Shown here: piece after piece, positions 12,330 to 25,694 of the stretch
Position numbering within the stretch: the stretch's first letter is position 1
How the letters are laid out: every line of letters starts with the position of its first letter
Notes under the pieces: model-generated
Told to the model about the DNA's origin: nothing
Seen by the model: only the letters and a program-made list of their open reading frames with translations
Databases searched by the model: none
Made by a program: the position numbers and the translations under genes
DNA from: Monarcha castaneiventris obscurior
Lineage: Eukaryota > Chordata > Aves > Passeriformes > Monarchidae
Direction of reading: 5' to 3'
Length of the DNA stretch: 64,000 nucleotides
Assembly: GCA_026261815.1 (NCBI GenBank)
Contig: JAMPIT010000174.1
Coordinates: forward strand, 1,426,001-1,490,000

Positions 12330-15300
12330 TGTTCAGCATTGCACAGAATACTAAACTCTTCGTGGAGAAAGGATAGGAACTTTGCTCTCTTGCCTATTTT
12401 TCTGACTTTACCCTGATGAGTATTTCATGTAAAGTGGACCTATTGCAATAGGAGTGATTAAGACCAGGACTTAAGGATACCTTAAAGTGGTTTAGATTCT
12501 CTCTGGGAGATGGGACATGAGTTTAACTGATTTTAGGAAGTGGAGGGGTCCTGTATCCTTCCAAATAAGCTTAACTCCAGGTATCCTGTATCTTTCAAAT
12601 ACTTTAAAGCTGCACTCTTAGTGTGTGTGATATAAGGAAGAGGTGCTGAATATTTATTTCCTTGAATCTTCATCCTCTTGTATTGCAAGTACAAGAGCCG
12701 AAATACTTTCGTTGTTGTTTCTTTCAAGGCTGTCCACCTGTGAGAGACCCAGAGTGAAAGATGTAAAACCTCATTGTGAAAGATGTAAGACTGCACTCGC
12801 TAAAGCCTTTAGGGAACAGACACAAGTGCCCGTCACAACCTTGTGCTATCAACCAAGCAGAGTGAACAAGCTGTTTTAAAGCAATATTTTGCTCAGCCTT
12901 AACAGGTTCTGCAGGCATGTCAGCAGCACCTCCACATCAGAGACTGATGAGAGATCGAGTAAAGTTGGCAGGAGTACTTACTATTTTGAATGATAAGCAA
13001 TTATAATGGAGAAAAGAAAAAAAAATAAAAGGCAAAACCTTAAAACTACAAAGACTAATGGGGGCATTTATACATGATTGTGACTTGCAGTTATTTATCT
13101 CCCAGTGTGTGATCTTGAGCAAATTCAGACCAAGTACTGTCTTTGTTCACTGCTTTAATAGCTATAAGCCTTCCTTAAAGGAAAAATGCATTTACTTTTA
13201 TCATCTTATCAACATTATGTGAAACAAAGCCTTTCAGTCAAAACCAGACTTGTCTCAAGGTGCTCTGCAAAGTAGGAGCTCTGTAAAGACTTATTGTGCA
13301 CTGACATATAATAAAATGGAATGGGCAGGTGTGTTTGACAGTAACTTTTACACAGTGTTTTGTCTAAAAGGCTGGAAGAGCTGTCCAGCTGTGCTGCATA
13401 ATCTTGTTCTTTTTTTAATGTCAAAAAGTCATTCTGACAGGACTAGGATGTGATGAAAAGAAGCAGCTCTTACACATTTAAGTGGACCTCTAGCTTATCA
13501 GACTTTTGCTAAACAGTGGTAACTAGCATTATATGCAGATGGTTTCCATGTGGTGGTACTCCTGTCTTTGTGTGGCTCTGACCTGGGAATGCTGTTTTCA
13601 GTATGAATTAATGTATAAAAAGCTGTTAATTGGTTCATTAAAGATTTATGTCTTGTAGAAAAACTTATTTGGTATTTTCAACCATTATTGACACAATTAT
13701 GGCAGTTCCCAAATGCAAGTATTCCTCCATATCAGCTCAGATAAATGTTATTTAGCTGTTGTTTAAATTTTTAAAACTCAATTTTATTTTAAAAATGCAG
13801 ACATCATGAAAGATAATGCTTGTTTTTAAACAACTGAAAAGGCAGAAGAGGACTGAAAGAAGTTATTCTCAGACTTATTTTGATGTGCTTGCTGCTCAGG
13901 GTATTTAATTTCAGTGCATTTAATTTCAGAGTAATATCTTTGTTTTCCTTGCAGGTTTTGGAACAACATGCCCATGATAAATATTTTTTGCGTCTCTCTT
14001 TCAAATAGAGATCCAAGGCACAGCATGAACAAATGTGAATTTCATATTTGGAGAAGCATGATAAGCATTTCAAAATTTAGCCCAAATATAATCAAATATA
14101 TTTCTTGTTGGAAAGAGAGCCTGTAATTAACCTACTGAAGCTTTTTACCATGAATGATCACAGTTGTTTTAATTTCTATTAGGAGCATATCATTGGAACC
14201 ATGTGGCATTTTAAAGTATGGATTAAACCTCATGGTTTGTGTTTTACTTTTGAGAAGACAGATTTATGGCCAGAGTTAAGAGTGTGCTTCCTCAGAGACA
14301 TGTCTTTGTTGGGAATACAGATTCTTTTATGAAAAACTAGGGACCTACGTTCTTTCAAATTTTCACTCCAATGATAGCATCTAGCTGTATATCCTGAGCA
14401 CCATGAATCCTGGCTTTTTTGGTTCTCTGACTAGGTGTAAGCATGTCAGAGTTTTCTCAGAAGGTTTGACACGTCTGTCTGTGCTACTGGGATTGTTAAA
14501 TCTCCATAGACTGTCTTTAAATAAGGCACAGCTTTCACTGTGTCGAGATATCAATAGTGACCTTGTAGTAGAGTGCTGTGTTCCCTTGCATTGGCTTTTT
14601 GTCATTACCCTAACCGGACTAACTCAAACTGTGACCCTGAGACTTTTGCTAAGTGACATGGAGCCTCCCAGCACAGAGGGGATGATGATGTAGTTTGGGG
14701 GTTTTTTCAGTCTTTTCTTTCCATGACAGATCTGTGTTACTGGTCTAGAAAACATGTCTTGCTTAGCATGTCTGCTACCAGCCATGACTTTGGAGCACTT
14801 TATTTTCCTTTTCTAGTGCTTCACATCTCTGGGCTTTAATAGTTTCTCATGGCTTGTGATTCGGTTACATTCCCACTGAGGCTCAAAGGTGATTAAGCTA
14901 TTCTGTTCCAAATCCCACAGCCAATAGATGATAGCTGCTGATACTGCAATTTTACCCAGGACTCATTCCATGCAAAAGCAGCTCTGCTGGGAAGGAATGG
15001 CCATGTTCTTTCAGAGAAGGCAAACAGGTTTGTACTCTTAGATCTTTTCTGGACTTACAAATCATGAATTCCATTCTTTATGGAAAAGCTGTTTGAACAG
15101 AAGGGTTGGGGTGTGCTACTCACTTTGTTGTAGTCCCAGGCCTGGTTTTGAGGACAGTCTTTTGGGAAGGCAAAGCATATGAGAAATTCCTTCAATCCAG
15201 TTTTCATACTTGGGGTATGTATGGTAAGACCATAGCTCACTCAGCAGCATATATCAAACAATCAAGTGGATTTCTGACCCACAGTTGGCAAACATATGCC

Positions 15301-17980
15301 ATCTTATTAGAAACAATTTGAGATGCCGAGCTTCAGGTGAGCATCTCTTCTTCTCCAGTGTACAGAGAAATTTTAACCCTATTTTGTTATGCTCCATTTT
15401 GTGGGTAACTGACTTGCTCTTTTCTGTTTGCTTATGGGAATGATACAGATTCCTGGAAAGCTGGATTGTCCACACAGTTTCACACAGCATGCATGTTGTT
15501 CTGGAGGAAGATCCCTCCAATTCTGGGAGAAGTGGCATCCTATTTATTACCTTTTTGTACTCATGTAGATATTGTCCTCATTATTTATCTTCCATATTTT
15601 TCTATAGTGATGCAAGATATATATTGTCTGACATTTACCCTTACCAGAAGTCAACTATTTCCCTGCCCTGAAGAATGAAGGGTGTCCCCTTCTGTGCTTT
15701 ATCGGAGTAAATGAGTGCTCTTTTCATGCCTTAAATAGTCCATTTGGAGTAGTATGTAATGCTTCTTTTCCACAGAGGAATGTAATCCAAGTCACAATCC
15801 AGCTGAAAGTAAATGTTTCTCTACAGCCTGGCATCTTTATCTGTGCATTCAGACTCTAATTACATGAACTATTATCTCTCAAGTAATAGTATATCATAAG
15901 GCCAGAATTAGGGTTCCTGGATATTCAGTTATGATTTAACTCACAGGCTGTGACTTCTTGCAAAATGTTAACTGGGTTCAGGTTCCTGGGAGCTGATGCT
16001 GTTGTGGACCTGGATTCATGGGTACTCTGATTCCACTGAAGATAGCAGGGGACCTATCATACTTCATGTCGTGTTGCAGTTTCAGGGGAATTTTTGTTAC
16101 AGGCATTCCAATTATATTCTTATTCAGAGCACATATCTAATTTCAAGTAAGCTCTGCTAGTCTAGTGCCATTAGACATATTGTTTGCACAGTTGGTAGAA
16201 TTTTGAGGAGTGTTGAAAGTAACAAGTGGATTCACTTTTGTCTTTAAATTGCCAGGGAAACACAACCATGCAGTTGCTTCTCCCTATGACATTGCCATCC
16301 TCAGCCAGCTTTGTTGAAAGTATGTAACTTCAACATGTAAAGTATTGATGACTTCAGTCATTCTCTATGACATTTAGAGCGAATTCTCTATCACATAAGA
16401 GAACACTGTGTTTTACAGCGAGTGAAACAATTTAGTGTACATTGAATTGCAATCATGGAAGTCAAATGGAGATTTCTATCTACCTGAGGAGTAACAGCAA
16501 CTTCAGCAAGGCAGAAGGTTTGGATGTCAGACTTGAAATATCCCAGGAGAAGGTGAAGATGAAACACTGAGGAGGTCATGGGGAAAGAGGAACAGTTTTC
16601 AGTGAGCATTTGAAAAGTGTATGCCCCATCTTTGTAAGCAGAGGAGTCTGACAGTTGTTCTTGCTTCTTACTCTGTTCTTGCAGAGTAAGACCACTTCTT
16701 TGGCTACAAAGACTTGGGGAAGTAGCTCTAGGCAACTGTTTGGGAATGCGCCATCAAGCAGTGCAACTGAACAAACATATTCAGGAGGGAGTTTAATTTC
16801 TGAATTGTCAATGAGTGATTGATTCAGAAAAATCAGTAAGTCCTCTTACTGACCATGAGAATAAACCTGATTTCTGTCTTCTTTTTGTTGTATTTGTTTA
16901 AGTTTTTAATCTTTTTGCCAGTAGCCAAATTCTTTGCAATATGCTGAATACATATGAGGGTTTTGTTTTTATTTCAGCACCTCTCAGGACTTGAGTAAAT
17001 GGTGCAAGGACTAGTCTCGTTGATACTGTTGCCAGAAAAACTCTTTCTTCTGCTGTGTTTCCTTCATCTGTTATAGAGGAGATTGTGAAGAAATTTTTAA
17101 CCAACTATATCTTTTGTTTGCATTTAGCTTTTGTCTAATGTTATAATTTCTATGTCATAGGAATTGCATTAACAGGTCTCAAAAGGATCATCAGCCAGTG
17201 TGACAAGAGCACTGTGGAACCAGCAGAAATACTAATGTTCTGTTTACAACGCTATTCCTGCACTTGCAAGGCACAGTCTGTCTTTAAATGAGGTACATTT
17301 TTCAAAGGCTTTAATCCAACTAATTGAGAATTTCACTGGCATGGTTACACAAAGGTATTAAGAACTCGTCATCTGCAAAGCAACCTTAATCTATGTATGT
17401 TTTTAAACAAGTTCACTCCTCTAAATGCCAAAAATTTAGTTATTTTTGCAGTTCATTGGGAAACTCAGCTGCTTTTCTAGATTATTCTTATTTCTTATCT
17501 TTTCTTTGGCCACCAAAAAGTCTGAAAAATCATACTGCATCCTTTAGAAAAAGCCTTGTTTAGGGGATAAAAATGCAAAACCAGCCTGTAGGAGCTTCTT
17601 TATTTTCAGCATTCTTTGAGGCTGACTCATGGTTTAGGTTTTTGTATATCCTCAGTGGATGACATCCACACAGAGCAATCCCTCTAAGCAATATTATTCC
17701 ACTTGCTTTGAATAATCTGACCTGCACAAGTTTGTTATACAAAGCTTCATATAGAGCAAGAATTTTCTGTCCTGAAAACCTCTCATCAGTCAAGAAGCCA
17801 GAATGAATGTGAACAACTTCTGTTCTGAAGTGTCAAGGGAATAGGTTTGAATAAGAATATGCTTTTAAATGTACAGTCTTGCTCCAGCTGACCTGTGATA
17901 CAGCTTGCTGTCCACAGCCTTTGTGTTCCATAACAATATTAGAAGATGCTGGGGCTTCAGTGACCTAACTTCCTATTGAA
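12330..17980. other. Anonymous AT-rich sequence
   Basis: No repeat family, RNA gene or convincing regulatory cluster is recognised apart from the exon candidate listed separately at 16484-16703. CpG is scarce throughout, as in bulk vertebrate intron or intergenic DNA. Confidence 0.45.
16484..16703 (-). other. Weak candidate coding exon, minus strand, unassigned
   Basis: A pyrimidine-rich acceptor (CCCCAAGTCTTTGTAG on minus) ends at 16704 and a close-to-consensus donor, CAG followed by GTAGAT, begins at 16483. The 220 bases between hold one base completing a codon plus 73 open codons. The peptide includes AYKDGAYTFQMLTEN and ends LGYFKSDIQTFCLAEVAVTP plus Gln. I checked one alternative frame and it meets a stop. 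Codon choice looks ordinary for a coding exon (mixed third positions, frequent CTG, GAC and AAG), but I recognise no family. A chance pseudo-exon remains quite possible. Confidence 0.25.
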
Positions 17981-18188
17981 AATCAGAGGATCATTTAGGT
18001 TGGAAAAGACCTCTAAGATCATCAAGTCTCAGTTGTTAACCCAGCACTGCCAAGTCCACTACTAACCTGTGTCCCTAAGTTCCACTTCTACATGTTTTGA
18101 ACATCTCCAGGGTTGGCGACTCATTCACTTCCCTGGGCAGCCCTTTTGGGAAAAAATTTTTTCCTGATATCTCACATGGAAACCCTCA
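17981..18188 (-). mobile_element. CR1 LINE 3' fragment, minus orientation
   Basis: It starts with AATCAGAGGATCATTTAGGT and then TTGGAAAAGACCTCTAAGATCATCAAGT, the reverse complement of the CR1 3' UTR. The typical 'CCCAGCACTGCCAAGTCCAC', 'GTGTCCCTAAG' and 'TTCCCTGGGCAGCC' segments follow in order. It is only about 0.2 kb and strongly 5'-truncated, as is usual for CR1, and carries no coding capacity. Confidence 0.8.
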
Positions 18189-18189
18189 G

Positions 18190-21077
18190 TCATCTGAACT
18201 GCTATAAACACCAGGTATTTATATAGAGAGAAGGTTACAGTGGCATCTCTCTTATCACAGAGGATGTCTGCTTCATTGCACAGAATAATTAGTGTTACTG
18301 TGGATGCTTTTAAGGATAGATCAGATGAAAGTTCTGTGTTGAAACCACAGTCCTGTGAGTCACTAATAAATACCTGACACCTGCTTGAATGCATGGGTGC
18401 TGCATACATTTCATTTCAGTTCTACAAACCTTCTCTTATTTCTCTGCAAAAGGCTGGTTACCAGCTCTTATATATTTCTCTTTGCCTGTATATCATCTTA
18501 GTTATTAGTGTTGTGCTTATTTGAAACTGAGACTTCTGCCTACATATCAACTCTTAGTAAAAGGAAGATGTAATTGCTGAAAAGAGTTTTTTGGCATAGT
18601 GGCTATTTAATATAATTACCATTTAATGAGGAAGCAATCATTAAAAGTAAGTCAAACCTTTGATCACAGTTAAAATCTTCTTTCACGGACTTAGAAATTG
18701 AAAATATTTATATAGATCCCTTTATAAATCACTTATGTTGTTTGTAGGTATTTTATGTAAAGGGCCTGGATCAACTGCTGCTCTAGCTGCTGTGCATACA
18801 GCGTTGTCAAAACCAGAGCTGATTCCTAAAACAATTTCTGAAACAAGTAGTAGGTGGCAAAACTGTTTTCCTTCATAAGTGTGTAACTTCCCACCCACAA
18901 TATCTGAGTATATTATAAAACAGCAGGTCAGATTTAAGGATATAGTATATATGAAATTGAAAAATGTGGAATTGATTAATGAAGCCCACCTGATATATAA
19001 ACCAAATTTAGTTTATTTATTTATTGTTTAAAATATATTTTATTTTTATCAGTTATGGACCTTTCAAATCACCTTCAAGGAAAATTTAAAGTATAAACAC
19101 AAAGATATGCTACTTCCAAGTTTCCAAGATCTGTTGGCTTGCACAAGTGCACCAAATATTTTCTGAAAAAGAGTATTTACAACTGTGATTATGTATTAAT
19201 TTGAGGAACAACCAAAAATCAAACTCATCATTGATTCAACTAAAATTGGTGTTACACTTTTATATTGGATTTTGGGATTTTAGTGGTTTGCTTGCCTGAC
19301 TTTTTTTTTCTTAAATTGATGTATCCATGAAGAAAGACACTTCTAGCCAATGAACATAGTTTTTTGATGATAATGAATCACCCAATTTTTGAAGGAAAGA
19401 ATAGAGTCTATGAAAGAGTAAAAACACTTCTTTATAGGGTAAATGACCTGCAGGTCAGAATATCAAAGCTGAAATGTTTGAAAGTGCACTTTTTCCTTCT
19501 CCTTTAATACAGCATTGAGATGTGCTTAGTCTTTTATTCCTTATGCTTTATATTGATGGCATTTTATGAAGTCATTCCAGTGTTTCCTAGGAATGTAAGA
19601 TTATGGATTATTTAATATATATTGATCTTAGAAGAATGAATTGAAAGAAACGAGACAATTTTGCAGAATATCTTGACAATAGTTTCTCCAAATACTTTAA
19701 GATGAAGTGTAGGTTTAGTCTGCACAGATTCCATCCTGGGCTAAGTAAATGTTCCTAATAGAGAATATTTGTTTCTGCTTCTTAGAAATATTTGTATTTG
19801 TTGGGAAATTTTTGGACTAGTGATGATATGTTAACTAAAAAGGATGACTGTTTTATGTTGTAAAGAGAGGAAATTTTTTGAGAAATCAAATAGATAAATA
19901 TTGTGTGCAAATTACATACTGGATCCAGCTTACCAGTGAGTAGTCACTGTTTCCTATTGTTTGTGCATTTTTTATGTCTCTTAGTTTACAGTCAATAGTT
20001 AATAATTTATATCAATATTAATGTCTTCCTGTCTCCTAACATTCTATTTTAGGGAAAGACTATAGAAGAACATAGTATATTTCATGTCACATTTTTCACT
20101 AAATTTTGAACAAAGGGAAAATATTTTTATTTAAAATTGACCCTTCCTGGAACAAACCACTCCATTTTTCTTGAAATGATTTTTATATAGACAAACTTTG
20201 AATACCTGAATTCTTATCTATGTTTTCCTATTGAATACAAACAATAATTTTTAAGATTTTCTTCATATTTATAGCATTTACCAGGGCATATGCTCATCCA
20301 TTCTGGATGTTAATTGATGGCAGAGTTCAATTTTTCTGTCATCACACGGGATTTGTCAAGGACAGACAGAAAAAACTAAGAGCTGTGAGACTGCAAAACA
20401 TGTGTCTTAGCTGAGAAAACATTGTCTTCCATCACAGCAGGCTTTCTAGTGTATTAGGAAAAAAAAAGCTATTATTAGGAAATTCCCTTCAATATTTTTA
20501 GTAATTTGAAACAGTGACACTCTTGCCACAAATGTGTATGGTACAATGTTGCTGAATGTACTAACGTTCAAGCCAACCTTTTTTTTTTTTTTTTTTTTCC
20601 CCTCCTCAGTCCTGAGGGTTTAAGTCTATACTTTACAAGAAATGCGTAATGTTTCTGAAAGGTTGTGGAACATTTCATAGATAGGTAATGATCTTGCAAA
20701 TGGAGCTTTGATAGGCGGGGTATTACTGTTATTCAAAAAGACTGAAAAGTCCCAAGAACTGACTCCTTTCTGCATTTTCCTGCCACCAGAAGGAAAACAG
20801 CTGAGACGGGAGAGAGCCTCTGCTGTCTCCAACCCCTTTAAAGAGGAATCTTTTGAACAAGAAAGAAATGGATGAATTTGCTTGTTTCTCTGTGGAGAGC
20901 AGTGAAGTGAACAGAAGGGGCCCAGAACCTGAGGAAAATCAGCTCTCATATTCTCATGCAAAAATTAAGTTCAGATTAAGCTGTTGTTACTTTCTTTCTT
21001 TCCTCTTTCTTACAGTTGCAGATCTGAAAAATGAGAATGGAGAACACTCTTGGACCTACAGATCTCTTGTAATGGTT
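18190..21077. other. Anonymous, very AT-rich sequence with a poly(T) run
   Basis: No gene or repeat family is seen. The stretch is notably AT-rich, and a T20 homopolymer lies at 20579-20598, followed by CCCCTCCTCAG. That tract would make a strong polypyrimidine-AG signal on +, but no open frame of any quality follows it. Confidence 0.45.
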
Positions 21078-21760
21078 TGAAAACAAACCAGAGGGAGATC
21101 CCAAGTCAGGGTTAAAATTTAATAGGGGAAAAAAAAAATGAAATAATACAAGGGAAAGAGGAAAGAAAAGCACAGACAAAGTCAGACACAACCTGACACC
21201 CTGTTAGGGTGGCGGCAGCAGTCCAGATGAAGTAGTTCAGTTGAAGCAGTGATCCTATGGAAGGTCTGGTCTCCAGCTGAAGGTCCAGTGGTAGCTCTTG
21301 TCCTCTGGGAACCCAGCAGACAGGGCTAACTTAGGCAGTTCCAAGGCCAGGTTATATCCAGGTGGGAATGCTTGGCTCCTCCCTCCTGGGCAGAGCATCT
21401 CACAATAGGATGAGATAAGTCCATGAGTCATGCAGTGGTTTCTTGTTGGCCCATTGTCTGTTATCAGGGGTGGGTCATAGCAGGAGATAACAGCTAATGG
21501 CCCACAGCTGGTGGTAATAGAATACATCTGTATTGGAACCTAGGACATCTCTCCAGGCAGCAGAAGCAGGAATGCCTGAGGAATGGTAGTGTCAGGCACA
21601 CCTGCCCAGAGCCAGTGGAGCTGCATGGGGCAGCCCCATCCTTGATTAGAACATCCACTGCTATAGGAAGAAGAGGGAGCCTGCTGGGGGACTGAAAGGC
21701 AGATGTGGGGCTTGGGAAGAAATTAGGGCTGGGGAGCAGAAGACTCTTGTATTCCATTTA
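21078..21760 (-). mobile_element. Probable solo LTR of an avian endogenous retrovirus, minus strand
   Basis: Read on the minus strand, a GC-moderate U3-like region with a TATA-type box (GGATATAACC, rc of about 21351-21360) precedes a TGCTGGGTTCCCAGAGGAC transcript-start region. It ends with a T-rich segment and the poly(A) signal CCTATTAAATTTTAACCCTG (about 21112-21123), then GGGATCTCCCTCTGGTTTG. Ending in ...TTTTCA at 21078 fits the CA terminus of an LTR. The overall text resembles an ERVL-like avian LTR I know. The 5' (right) boundary is unclear and might extend to about 21930. No target duplication was identified. No gag, pol or env sequence is attached, hence solo. Confidence 0.55.
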
Positions 21761-22289
21761 GTAAAGCCTATATTTGTTCACAAGTTTAACCTATAAATGG
21801 AAAGGTTTCTGGTTAATGTCTTCGGATTAGGCAATAATGAAATACTATTCCAGTCTACAAAATACTTGCTCTGTAGTATCTGTTTTAAAAGCAGAAAAAA
21901 ACCCCACCCCAAAACCCTCAGTTCTCCATCATCATGTAAAAGTTGAGGGTTTTTTTGGGCAGCTGCATGGTTTCTGAGGCATTCTGGGAGAGCAAATATG
22001 GAAAATTTCACTGTATGGAAGATTTACGTCCATTTAAAAACAAGACCTGTTGGATCGATTATGTGTGCACATATACTATCACTCCCAATCTGCATATATT
22101 GCTTTTCCATGCAAAATACAGGTTCTTGCACAATGCTTCCAGTTTCAATGTATCATGTATTGTAGCATTGTATTTTGAAAGTCTGTAGTAGTTGTTATCT
22201 GATATTTATGCAATGCAGATTCTGGGTGGCCAGGTATGTGGGACTGACAGCAATTTTTGGGTAATATTTCTTAAAGGAGTCTGAGAAGC

Positions 22290-22715
22290 TATGTAGTCTT
22301 GAAGGGCTGATTCCAGCCTTTTCCCTCCTGTGAGCAGTTCTGCACAGGCACCACCCTGCCCATGGCTCAGGACATAGTTCCAGCCCCCCTGGGGCCATCA
22401 TTCCCATCCCAGTGACTCTGGAGCAGGGCTGATCTCCAGCTCCCCACAGCCCTGCCCTGCTGAGCCAGGCCCACCCACAGCCTTGCATTCCCAGAGAGCT
22501 GCCTGATGCCCAGGGCTGGGGCTGCTCCTGCTGCCCAGCTCCTGGCTGGGGTGGGACATACACTGGCTGACACACTATGCCCAGCTGGGTCTCCTGGGGA
22601 GCCCTCACCACCTCCAGTGTCTCATTCTGTGGGACCTACCAGCTTTTGTGGTGCTTGGACAATGTGACTGTTTATTAACAACATATTAATTACAAAAAAA
22701 AAAAAAAAAAAAAAA
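22290..22715. other. GC-rich, CpG-depleted block ending in an A22 run
   Basis: About 22290-22640 is strongly G+C-rich but almost free of CpG, unlike the island at 935-1740, which suggests methylated repeat-derived DNA. It is followed by ordinary sequence and then 22 uninterrupted A residues (22694-22715). A GC-rich body with a poly(A) tail on the same strand could be a retrocopy or an unrecognised retroelement. A minus-strand frame of 138 codons covers part of it, but its Ala/Gly/Pro/Trp-rich composition follows from base content. No AATAAA precedes the A run, and I do not recognise the sequence. Confidence 0.4.
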
Positions 22716-25549
22716 TCCAAGTAGCTTTTTCTGAAACATTTCCCAGGAGACCTTTTCTTCCAATCCAAAGCTCACATTCACTAGACTTTTGTCCTCTGTG
22801 ACAATATGTATTAAATTCAATAGCACAAAATAAGTTGTGAGTCAGCCACCACACTCTGAATCATCAAAATACTGCTGTATTATTACCAGACGTTAAAACT
22901 GACATGTTGTTTGAGTAGGAAGAGTAATGCAAATTTAAGGAATCCTTGTGACTCAGTGGTGTGTGTAGGAAGCCCCATGGTGTTTTGTAATGGGAAGAAC
23001 AGCCTGGAATTGATCCTGCCAGTTTTTCCTGGGGAAAACCGCCAGAGACTTGAGCTGTTAAGTCAATGTTGCGTTTTAATGAAATTTTTGGCACATCTAA
23101 TGCTAAAAGTCCCCTGAAGGGAAAATATTGTAAATCCAGCTGGTAGTGCTAGAAGTTAGGTTTGTAGGTTGGGAAGGAGGTTGTTGCTTGTAGTGTTTGT
23201 TGGGAGCAGGGTAGAGGTGCTGCTTCCTGTCCTGTGGGATTGGCCCTAGGGAAGCAGGGCTGGGAGCTACCACCTGGTTCCTCACTGTAAGGGGGTGTTT
23301 GCTGTGATTGCTGGCACTGAGCCCTGGACATGAGCAGGGGTGCAAGACTACTCGATGGAACCACTGCATGGACACTTGTGTCATAAATGTAATAAGTGAA
23401 ATGAACCATGAGCAGATATATAGGGGAATATACAGGCCAGGTGGCTTGTGAGATGTGTGTGTTTCAATATGGGCCAGTACGTCATGAAATTCATGACTAT
23501 GTACATAAGTGGGAAAGGAAGCAGTTGACAATGTTTATACTGAAAAAAAATTTTACTTCAAAGACTGCTTGTAGGCATCAGTCAGGGAAAATGTGGTTTT
23601 TTACTTGCCCTAAGAGTGTCAGAAGCTGTGTTTCAAAGGTGCTTTCAGGGTACTTGCATTTGGGAAATATAACCAGATACACTCGTGAAATACCTATTGC
23701 ATATATTTAATAATTATACAGTTATCAATTGAGACTAATTAATACTATAACATTAATTTCACAGCATAAAATGTGTGTGTACATGTGTGGGCTTTCTCTT
23801 TCTGATGGCTGTGAGAGTAGTTTGTTAAGTTAGCAACCTGAAACTGGAGAGTGTTAATAATCCCCATGTTATTTATGTATATCTCTGTGCATTATACAGG
23901 TTGTAGCCTACGTAGAATTATCACTTCTCTGTTGGGTTCTCTCTCTGTTATTTAACTTTCCTGCAGGATCCCTCTGAAAGGAAACAAAAGAACTTGTGTC
24001 CCTCCCAGATCTGGATGCAGAAACAATCCCACTTCTGTTAACTCCTGATGATGGAACTGGGCCAGCTCAGCTACATTTCTCTGCTGCCAGAGTGTGCAAC
24101 CAAATAGTTCTACTGAAAGTAGGAGAAAGTTAGCCAGTGAAACAAAGAGCACTTTAGAGAGATGATTTTATAATCTTAAGTGTATATTTTTCTCCCATAA
24201 TGTTATACATCATCAAAAGCTAATCTGAATGGTATTCTTCTTCAGGGATAAAGGAAAGGAGCAGATCCAGCCTGTAGTCTTCTGGCAAGCCCAGAATTCC
24301 TTGAGGCTTGTTGCCTCAAGACCCTAAGCCTGTTTTACTCAGTTTTGGATTGTTTTAATTTTATGTTTCTCTTTCAATGTTTTGTTTTTTTCATCATCCA
24401 TACAGAGGAGTTGTTTCTCAAATTGTTTCTCCTTTCCTACAATTCTAAAGTTAAAGTGTGGAGAGGTTGTTTTGGAAAGAACATCTACATGCATGTTGTC
24501 CACCCTGTAGTGTATTGAGAAGTCTCTCTTTAGACAGGCGGAGAAAGTCAAGTGAGAACAAACCATTTAAGAGTGGGAAAGGCTGTAATGGTGCAGTTGA
24601 TCACATCAATATGGAAGCTTATGAGATCTCAACATTCCAGAAAAAATATTTTATGTGGAAGTAGAGTTCAGACACCTTGAGACTGCTCTGTGCTGTGTCT
24701 CAAAGTGAGGTTTAATTTATAAATAGGAATGATTAGGAAACTCCTTTTGAAAGCTCTGTTCTGGTCAAACTTAAAAGAGTTATGTGCACATAAAAAGTTC
24801 CAGCTGCTGAGCCTGTGGCTGCAGCCTTGTGAACACTCATGACTTAGTGAAGTCAACAAAAACTTCTGACAATTCACATGCTTGATTCTTTGCAGCTTTG
24901 ACTCATTTGTGAGCTATTGTACCATTTTGAGGCTTGCAAGAAGAACATTTGAGACTACGGTCTCTTACTTGCAATCCAAAGTCTCCACCTACTTTGTGCT
25001 GCAGGAGGCAATCAGTGAAAGAACTTTGACATAAAACAATATATAAATCTGGGAGCAGAACACAGGTTGATTATCACAGCTACTCTTTCTGATGGTCTAT
25101 AGAGAAGGAGGAATGCAATTCTAAATCTCAGTAAGCTGATGAGTGATCTTTCTTTCTGTCTTTCTCTCCCTGTTAAACAATTTTGAAATACTTATGCCGA
25201 AAGAACAGTTTAACAAAATTCTAAGCTGCCTTCTGAAAATCCCACAGGGCAAAACCTGTGAACATTCAAATGTGATTTCTAAGTTTGCCAAGACAAAACT
25301 GCCATGTATGTGAAAGAACTGAAGGCCACATACTTTATAACTTCTATGCAGGGGAAAGATGAGGAAAATGGACCTTACAGACCATCTCCACTGGAAAATA
25401 AGAGTGTTTGTAGGAGCTTGAAGAGGCATGGCTGTGATGTTGCTCCATGGTGCTGACTGCACTAAAATGACATATTTCATATTTTTTTAGTGTATTCTGG
25501 CTGCATTTGTTTAATAGACTATAGAATAAACTCTTTAGTTTACTTCTTT
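22716..25549. other. Anonymous AT-rich sequence
   Basis: I see no gene, RNA or repeat family. Short frames on opposing strands near 23.1-23.7 kb overlap each other and have low-information composition. Confidence 0.45.
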
Positions 25550-25693
25550 GACCCCAAGATTAACTCAGTTCCTTAAAGCATGGCACTAATAACACTGAGG
25601 TTGTGGGTTCAATCCACATATGGGCCACTCACTTCAGAGTTGGACTTGATGGTGCTTGTGGGTCCCTTCCAACTCAGAATAATCTGTGATCTA
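25550..25693 (+). mobile_element. tRNA-Ile-derived SINE with CR1-like tail (TguSINE1-type)
   Basis: The first 78 bases fold like a tRNA-Ile: A-box-like TAACTCAGTT (25561-25570), anticodon loop CTAATAA with AAT at 25588-25590, B box GGTTCAATCC (25606-25615), and the acceptor-stem-like TATGGGCCA. The tail then switches to CR1 3' sequence (GTTGGACTTGATGG, GGGTCCCTTCCAACTCAGAA) ending near ATAATCTGTGAT. A tRNA-Ile head with a CR1 tail is the known structure of TguSINE1, a songbird SINE mobilised in trans by CR1. Many substitutions, including in the acceptor stem and D arm, rule out a working tRNA gene. Confidence 0.85.
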
Positions 25694-25694
25694 C

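Noticed and set aside
25550..25627. tRNA-Ile gene
   Set aside because: The arms are mispaired and the sequence is fused to a CR1 tail, so it is a SINE head rather than a functional tRNA.
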